A stretch of 10,160 nucleotides of DNA from Byssochlamys sp. IMV 00236 (Eukaryota > Ascomycota > Eurotiomycetes > Eurotiales > Thermoascaceae). A model generated the notes under the pieces. It worked only from the letters and a program-made list of their open reading frames with translations, made no database searches and had not been told where the DNA came from. A program made the translations under genes and the position numbers. Shown in pieces: positions 7,540-10,160 of this stretch; within the stretch, counting starts at the first letter, position 1, and each line of letters starts with the position of its first letter. The DNA lies in contig MSJH02000767.1 of assembly GCA_001931875.2 (NCBI GenBank), forward strand, positions 1-10,160. The letters are read 5' to 3'.

Positions 7540-8901
7540 ATAAAAATGGATCTGCGTCCTCAAATAAAACTTTGGGCTTTAATGGCCATTGATCAAATTT
7601 GATGGCTATTTGATCCAATTGCTCAATTGTTAAATCTCTAACAAACACATCTGGATTATATGGAAGTCTACCAAGGAGAATTTCTGCACCAGGCCCTAAT
7701 GTTCTACCAAATACATATGAGTTTTTTTTTTTTGTGTATATCCAATAAAAAAAGGGGACATTACTTGATTGCAGTTGTAAGCTTTGTTTTAGGCTGAACA
7801 AATAAATGCTTCAAGACATATTCAAACACATCCCAATCAGCATTTATTCTACTCTTTTCCCAAGGCACAATCGATACAAGATAATAAGAAGTCTATGTGC
7901 ATATGTAAATAAAAATGATATTCACTGTTTTTGTTGTACTCAAAACTTACGGAGTCAGGATATGCATCACCAGGCTTGGTTTCATATATCGTCTTTACTT
8001 CACCAATAGCTTCAGCTACAATGCTCATCTTGCATCGGGCCCTTTCACCTGCGACAGACGTGAGTTTCTAATAACATTTAGTTGATGTCATACTATTCGT
8101 CTGTCAATGCACTTACGGGGTATAAAAGATCAGGAACCCAGAATGCCATTGGAATACGACCAAGGGAATGCATGGCCATTTTATTATGTACACAGCATAC
8201 GAATTGTGATAGTAATTGTTCACCTCTTCTGCCTCTTGGTAACATACCAGTAAAGAATAAGTTAGGGTGCACTATCATCATATATCAATATCCATTCTCT
8301 CTTTCTTATTGTCATGATTTACCTTGTGACCAATCTGTGTTCACTAGGTTTCCTAGGTGATCTGGTCTTTTGAGTTCTCCATAAGTCTCCCACTCATATC
8401 CGTCCATTTTGAATATAGATACCTTTTCTTCCAAAGGTCCAAATACCTCCTCCTATAAACTCATTTTAGTTTTACTTGTCTATATTTTGTCCTTCTTTAC
8501 CTGTAACCATTGATAGTACACACTTTGAGGTTCTAAAGAGATTACTCTTTTAAATCCAATATCTTTCAAGGCCCTTGTCCAGCAACCGAGCCCTTTATAT
8601 GTATATAAGTCATCAAACCAGATAAAGTATTAAATCATCCACTTTACCTGGATATAATTCTAATGCTATTTTATTTTCAGGATTTTGTATATTTAATGCT
8701 TTAGCACACTCTACTTTATAAAAAAAAAACAGTTATATTTGCTGTACTATCTTTACATTATTCACACTCACAGGCTGTCTCTGAACTACTCAAAGTAGCT
8801 CTAGGAAGTGTTTTTAGTGTCTTGAATCTAAACGCATTTGCCCATTCAGCACAAGTAGGAAAGGTATTTTTAAAATTGAATGCAAGTTTAGATCTACTCA
8901 T
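7532..8901 (-). CDS. MTF1: Mitochondrial transcription factor B (Mtf1/mtTFB), rRNA dimethylase fold
   Basis: The product is the specificity factor of the single-subunit mitochondrial RNA polymerase; it helps melt promoters. Eight exons (8901-8772, 8713-8648, 8592-8501, 8452-8323, 8271-8117, 8067-7951, 7892-7765, 7703-7532), with introns of 48-61 bases, give 329 residues; yeast Mtf1 has 341. The first ~40 residues are basic with a single acidic residue, fitting a mitochondrial presequence. The Rossmann motif I reads LELYPGLGCWTRAL (about 59-72), like the LYPG signature of fungal Mtf1, followed by ISLEP at the end of the second strand. The motif IV of active KsgA/Dim1 dimethylases (NLPY type) is absent: the equivalent strand reads FFTGMLPRG. 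This argues for transcription factor rather than methylase. The C-terminal part has LGPGAEILLGRLP and FDQWPLKPK, typical of the family. The CDS is tail-to-tail with JJJ1, overlapping by 8 bases. Confidence 0.88.
7563..7568 (+). terminator. Poly(A) signal of the JJJ1-like gene, inside the MTF1 coding region
   Basis: AATAAA starts 24 bases after the TAG stop at 7537-7539. It lies opposite the last coding exon of the convergent MTF1-like gene, so the JJJ1 transcript necessarily runs antisense into that gene. Confidence 0.6.
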
Positions 8902-9182
8902 GTTTAAATTCAAGATCAAAAAAAATTGTTTTTTCTCCCCTTCCCCCCTTCTTTTTTTTTGCTGCTTATTTTTTGACAGCCTCAACTCCGCCTATGAATG
9001 GAAATTCTACTGCAGTGGGGTTTTATTACTTTGTCATACTGAGAGGGTAAATAGTAAATGGGATATGCATATATTCTCAAATACATACCGAAACAAAATG
9101 AAAAAAAAGAAATAATATAAAAACCAGACATATCAATAGAATTAGTATTTTTCTATAATCGTTTTTTCAAATAAAACTTACC
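8902..9182. promoter_or_regulatory. Upstream region of the MTF1-like gene
   Basis: No gene is seen. On the minus strand, the bases just before the MTF1 start codon form a purine-rich leader (complement of the C/T tract at about 8935-8960: TCTCCCCTTCCCCCCTTC, then a T-run). Beyond it lie A- and T-rich runs up to the end of the nuclease relic. A GTAAGT lies on the minus strand just after the relic's last stop (about 9175-9180), but I cannot pair it convincingly. Confidence 0.4.
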
Positions 9183-10160
9183 CTAGGTATTATTACCAGC
9201 GGTAATAGGCTTAACAGCGTTTCCTGTACAGAAAGCTGCAGCAAGTTGGTTGAATTGATCAGTCTGCGATGGACTGACATTTCTGTTGAATTAAGGGAAT
9301 GTTGTTCCAAGCAGTAAAGTCGCCATCCCAGACAAGCCAATAGCAACAGCACTCAGTGTATCTCTAGCATGAGTGCTTTGACCTGCTTTCACTGACGGAC
9401 AGGACGGATTCACGCAAACAAAGGCACCATTCACATTTTTAAATTGATACGACCATTCTTGTCTGCTGTACTGCGTTTTGGATGTAATAGCTTCTTAAAA
9501 CAAAAAATGCATGTTTGTGACGTATTATATTCGCTTGTTATGCAAACCGAAGTGTAGAGGCTGTGCTTGATAGGCTTCCAATGTCCTCCATATCTTTGGT
9601 AGCCTTTTATGGACGATCCAAAACAGAGTCCGGTATCTCCAATAAACATTATTGATGGTTTCTTACTGCTTGAGATCACATAAGATCGCTCTTGAGAACA
9701 TAGTCTGTTGATATACTTTCGCTTTTGCAGTTCATACGTTCGTAATTGGCGTACTCTTTGTCGGGAGCAATAGAAATCTCGAAGTACGTTTTGGTGCGTG
9801 ACTCTTCCATTATACCAATTGTTTAATTCATCAACGCTGTGCATTTCTTGAAAGCTGCATTCACCAAGTTTCGCTTCAATTCCTGAAATAACTTTAGCTT
9901 TTGTTTTCTTGGCACGTTGAAGCTTTGCTCGTAATTTAATTGCACCACTACCATACGCAATGTCGGACGCGTGTACTTTGAAAGGCTTTGCAAACTTGAA
10001 GAACATTGCCTCTTCTGCGGAAGCTTGAATCCTGGTAGTATCTGCAAATAGATTAGATTCAATATACACAAAAATAAGCTGTATCAAATTACCTTCTGTC
10101 AAAGCTGAATACTTGTTATATAACTTGAGATGAAACTTGAATTGATCTAGTGATAATTTT
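9183..10160 (-). pseudogene. C-terminal half of a Fanzor/TnpB-like RuvC nuclease, frameshifted and cut by the window edge
   Basis: Exon 10160-10093 joins exon 10041 onward across a 51-base GTAATT...TTTGCAG intron (10042-10092). The frame then reads about 203 codons to a TGA at 9433-9431. The peptide has a basic helical region, then IMFIGDTGLCFG, IKGYQRYGGHWK, a strand ending SEYNTSQTC, and a zinc knuckle CIFC. In the neighbouring frame the protein continues directly: VNGAFVCVNPSCP (second knuckle) then HARDTLSAVAIGLSG, with the RuvC-III Asp. The order 'TSQTC-CxxC...C...C...RDxxSAxAI' is that of TnpB and eukaryotic Fanzor nucleases, which use a guide RNA transcribed from the element. The shift is one base, in the A-run complementary to 9436-9440. 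A TAA follows at 9293-9291, with open frame continuing to TAG at 9185-9183. RuvC-I lies outside the window. The sequence looks well preserved, so inactivation may be recent, or the shift may be a base error. Confidence 0.75.

Noticed and set aside
7532..8901. Annotation of the minus-strand gene as an active rRNA adenine dimethyltransferase (KsgA/Dim1)
   Set aside because: The fold family fits, but the NLPY-type motif IV needed for base methylation is missing and the LYPG form of motif I is typical of fungal Mtf1.
8822..9115. Plus-strand frame of about 97 codons
   Set aside because: It reads across the complement of MTF1 exon 1 and its upstream low-complexity tract, and looks like a composition artefact.

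Overview
The window looks like nuclear DNA from an early-diverging fungus, most likely of the Mucorales (a Rhizopus- or Mucor-like genome). The basis is strong AT richness, genes interrupted by many very short GT-AG introns (about 43-89 bases), AATAAA signals close to stop codons, three widely conserved eukaryotic genes, and relics of eukaryotic TnpB-like (Fanzor-type) elements of a kind I associate with Mucorales. The species assignment is inference; no rRNA or tRNA gene is visible.

Left part (1-3165, + strand): two unrecognised genes in tandem. The first (214-1020) has a clean two-exon 3' part, but its 5' part is open only if two compensating one-base shifts are allowed. The second (1313-3165, seven exons, 495 residues) has a lysine-rich N-terminus, a central array of about ten PTASDSL heptads encoded by a 21-base minisatellite, and a C-terminal region with a weak PD-(D/E)XK-like signature.

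Next (3166-3720) is a gene-poor patch with degenerate direct repeats and the orphan zinc-ribbon/RuvC-III tail of a TnpB/Fanzor-type nuclease (3468-3647).

The middle and right hold three conserved housekeeping genes. On the - strand, 3748-6081 is a nine-exon, 632-residue ITFG1/TIP-like membrane protein with a signal peptide, seven FG-GAP Asp-rich loops and a C-terminal membrane segment. Only 124 bases away and divergent is an intron-containing JJJ1/DNAJC21-type J-protein (6206-7539, +), implicated in cytosolic 60S ribosome maturation. Tail-to-tail with it, and overlapping it by 8 coding bases, is an eight-exon mitochondrial transcription factor B (MTF1/mtTFB, 7532-8901, -).

Right end (9183-10160, -): the C-terminal half of a second, different Fanzor/TnpB-like nuclease, interrupted by a one-base frameshift and an in-frame stop, and running off the window.

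The three conserved genes do not form one pathway: their products act in membranes/secretion, cytosolic ribosome maturation and mitochondrial transcription. The accessory material (two orphan genes, two element relics, repeats) lies on both sides of this conserved core. Exon structures were derived by hand from splice signals, frame continuity and family motifs, and were not confirmed by RNA data.
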